From positions 17,858 through 81,857 of the forward strand of contig JAJZUL010000012.1 of the NCBI GenBank assembly GCA_021848545.1: a DNA stretch of 64,000 nt, in the 5' to 3' direction. The position numbers and the translations under genes were made by a program. Positions 61,881 through 64,000 of this stretch are shown here, one piece after another. The stretch is from Pseudomonadota bacterium. Its GTDB lineage: Bacteria > Pseudomonadota > Alphaproteobacteria > Rhodospirillales > Magnetospirillaceae. Within the stretch, counting starts at the first letter, position 1, and every line of letters begins with the position of its first letter. Below the pieces are notes generated by a model that had not been told where the DNA came from, did not search any database, and saw only the letters and a program-made list of their open reading frames with translations.

Positions 61881-64000
61881 GGCCTCCCCCCTTCCTCGAG
61901 GGCACCGAGCTTGGCCGCCAGCAGGGTTTCGAGTTCGTTGTCCGACAACAGGTCCAATTCGGCGGCTCCATCGGCGGCGGGGGCGACGGCCGCCTCGACG
62001 GGCGAATCGGGCAGCAGCGTGCCCAGGTGGTCCGTCAAGGCTTCCAGGGTGGGATAGTCGAACAGCAAGGTCGTCGCCAGCGGGTGCTCCAGGGCGGACG
62101 ACAGCCGGCCGCGCAAATCCACCGCCATCAGCGAATCCATGCCCAGATCGAACAGGGGGCGGCGCGGCGACAGACCCTCCAGATTACCGCCCAGGACCTG
62201 GCCGATCTCGTCGCGCAGCAGGGTGGCGAGCAGGGCGCGCCGCGCCGCCGGCGGGGTCCGCCGCAACCGGTTGAGCCATCCTGTCCCGGTTCCCGTGGCG
62301 CGGTCCGGCCGCAGCAGGGCCAGCAAAGGCTGGTCCTGGGCCTGCGGGGCGTGGCGGAAAAAGGTCGGCCAATCGATATTGGCGATGCCGATCTGGGCGA
62401 GCCCGCCGGCAGCCACCCGCTCCAGGGCGTCGAGGGCCGTTTCCGGCGGCAAAGCGAGCAGGCCCATCCGGGCCAGACGGCGGCTCTGCGGATCGTCGAG
62501 GCGCGCGGCCATGCCGGTTTCCCCCCAGGGTCCCCAATTGACGGCGAGACCGGGCAGGCCCTCGGCGCGGCGCGCCAGCATCAGGGCGTCGGCATAGGCG
62601 TTGGCCGCCGCATAGGCGCCCTGGCCGGCGGCGCCCATCAGCGACACCATGGACGAGAAACACAGGAAGAAATCCAGGGACAGGGCGCGGCTGTGGTGGT
62701 CCAGATGCCGCAAGCCGACGGTCTTGGCCGCCAATACCCGGCGGAGCTGGTCCAGAGTCAGCCGGGCCAGCATCGCGTCCTCGAGCAGGCCGGCGGCATG
62801 AACGATCCCCGCCACCGGAATCTCGGCTTCGGCCTGGGCGAGGGCGGCGGCCACCTCTTCGCCTCGGGTCAGATCGGCGCGGATGATCGCCACCCGCGCG
62901 CCGCCTTCGCCGAGTTTCGCGGCGAAGGCGGCGGTTTCCGCCGTCGCGCCGCGTCCGCACAAGGTCAGATGGCGGGCGCCCCGCGCCACCAGACGGCGGG
63001 CGACATGGCGGCCCAGCCCGCCCAGTCCGCCGAAGATCACATAGCCGCGATCGCCCCGCACCGGCAGGGGCTTTTCGGATGCCGGCGGACGCATCCGCGC
63101 CAGCCGCGCCACCCGCCGCTCGCCGCCGCGGTGGGCCGTTTGGGTCTCGCCGTCGGCTGCCAGCAGTGCGCTCAGCAACAGGTCGGGCGGCGGCACGGTC
63201 CCGTCCGGGTCGAGATCGGTCTGGCGGATGCCAAGCTCGGGATGTTCCAGGGCGACGGTCTTGACCAGACCGGCCAGGGGCGCCTGGGCGGGCTCCACCG
63301 CATCGGCGGGATCGGCGGCCAGGGCGCCCCGGGTCACCACCGCCAGCGACGGGGGCGCGCCGCTCCGCCGCGCCAGCGCCTGGACGAGATGCAAAAGCGG
63401 GGCGAGGCTGCCCAGCAGAATGGGCTCCAGCGCCGTCCCATCCTCCGTCCGCGCGTCCAGTCCCCACAGATAGGCCACGCGGATCGGGCGATCGCCGGCG
63501 GGACAGGCGGCTTCCACCAGTTCGGCCATATGCGCCGCCGCCAACGGGTCGATTTGATAGATCCGCCCGTCACGGCTGAATCCTTGGCCCGGACGGACCT
63601 GGGTAACTGGGTTTCCCCGCGCCCGCAGATGGGCGGCCAAGCCTTCTCCCACCCCGTCCCCATCGGTGAAGATCAGCCAAGGATCGGCGGTCGACGCCGA
63701 GGCGGCGGGCGCCGCCGCCCGCCATTGGATCTGGTGGAAGCAGGATTCCGGCACCGGGGCGGCGCCGCGCAACAGGGTGTCCATGGCGCCGTGGCGGCCC
63801 TCCAGTCCCCGGCATTCCGCCACCAGCGCCCCCGCCTCGTCCATCAGCCACAAATCGCCGACGATCCGTTCGGGCGTATCGGGCAGCGTCCGGCGGCGCG
63901 CATAGGCGGTCAGGCGTTCCTTTCCCAGGGGGCGGATCAGGGTCAGTTCGGCGACGGCGAAAGGCACCAACGGCCGGTCGCCCTCGACGCCGACCATCGC
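61877..64000 (-). CDS. PKS module end (DH)-KR-ACP, 5' part outside window
   Basis: The C-terminal ~708 residues of a modular PKS entering from the right edge. The first ~65 residues (AELTLIRPLGKERLTAYARR; ALVAECRGLEGRHGA) look like the end of a dehydratase domain. A ketoreductase follows with GGLGGLG and an intact active site (CFSSMVSLMGAAGQGAYAAA, AN), then an ACP (FDLGMDSLMAVDLRGR). The tail LDLLSDNELETLLAAKLGAL is a docking-type helix matching the coiled-coil N-terminus of the next protein. The KS and AT domains, and any starter module, lie beyond the window. A DH-KR pair predicts an enoyl intermediate from this module. Confidence 0.92.

Overview
The window looks like the chromosome of a high-GC alphaproteobacterium, most likely a Rhodospirillales member (Magnetospirillum/Rhodospirillum-like). 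The basis is the codon bias, the type of Mu-like phage, the IS630/IS3 elements and the response-regulator style. This is inference; there is no rRNA or tRNA to confirm it. Nearly all DNA is coding, and most genes overlap by ATGA or GTGA junctions.

Region 1 (1-17147) is the early, middle and first late part of a Mu-like transposable prophage. It is transcribed leftward and cut by the left window edge. From right to left it holds: a rightward XRE repressor with a shared operator region, a Ner-type regulator, small early genes, a ParB-like protein, MuA transposase, MuB ATPase, a block of small DNA-binding proteins (double winged helix, XRE-like, DnaA domain IV-like, DUF3164, LexA-type winged helix), a secreted cargo protein, GemA (gp16), a Mor-like activator, a lysis block (P5-like lysozyme, class 3 lipase, holin-like protein, lipoprotein), a DksA/TraR zinc finger, DUF2730, a small and a large terminase, and a truncated Mu gp29-type portal. 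The portal frame has no stop in the window and runs off the left edge. The c-end of the phage should lie between 16887 and 17147.

Region 2 (17148-20718) is host DNA. It holds a leftward response regulator, about 600 bases without a convincing gene, and a two-gene operon pairing a periplasmic solute-binding protein with a divergent SDF-family symporter, closed by a long perfect hairpin. Region 3 (20719-22640) is insertion-sequence wreckage: an IS3-family 3' end with its terminal repeat, followed by two different IS630-family transposase fragments fused head to tail with several frame changes.

Region 4 (22666-64000, leftward, open at the right edge) is a giant hybrid PKS/NRPS assembly line of six co-linear genes with almost no intergenic space. 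In order of transcription: [..DH]-KR-ACP; KS-AT-KR-ACP; KS-AT-ACP-aminotransferase-luciferase-like monooxygenase-C-A-PCP; KS-AT-(dead KR)-ACP; C-A(N-methyltransferase)-PCP, C-A-PCP-E, C-A-PCP; and docking-C-A-PCP-KS-AT-KR-ACP-TE. From domain content I infer a product with a polyketide-derived beta-amino, probably alpha-hydroxylated, acid, then an Asn/Asp-like residue, a malonate extension left as a ketone, N-methyl-glycine, a D-residue of unread identity, Gly, and a terminal Gly extended and reduced to a 4-amino-3-hydroxybutyrate-like unit, released by the thioesterase. Each protein-protein junction carries a different kind of terminal docking tail. I recognise no known named pathway with this exact order; the loading module, tailoring, export and phosphopantetheinyl transferase genes are not in the window.
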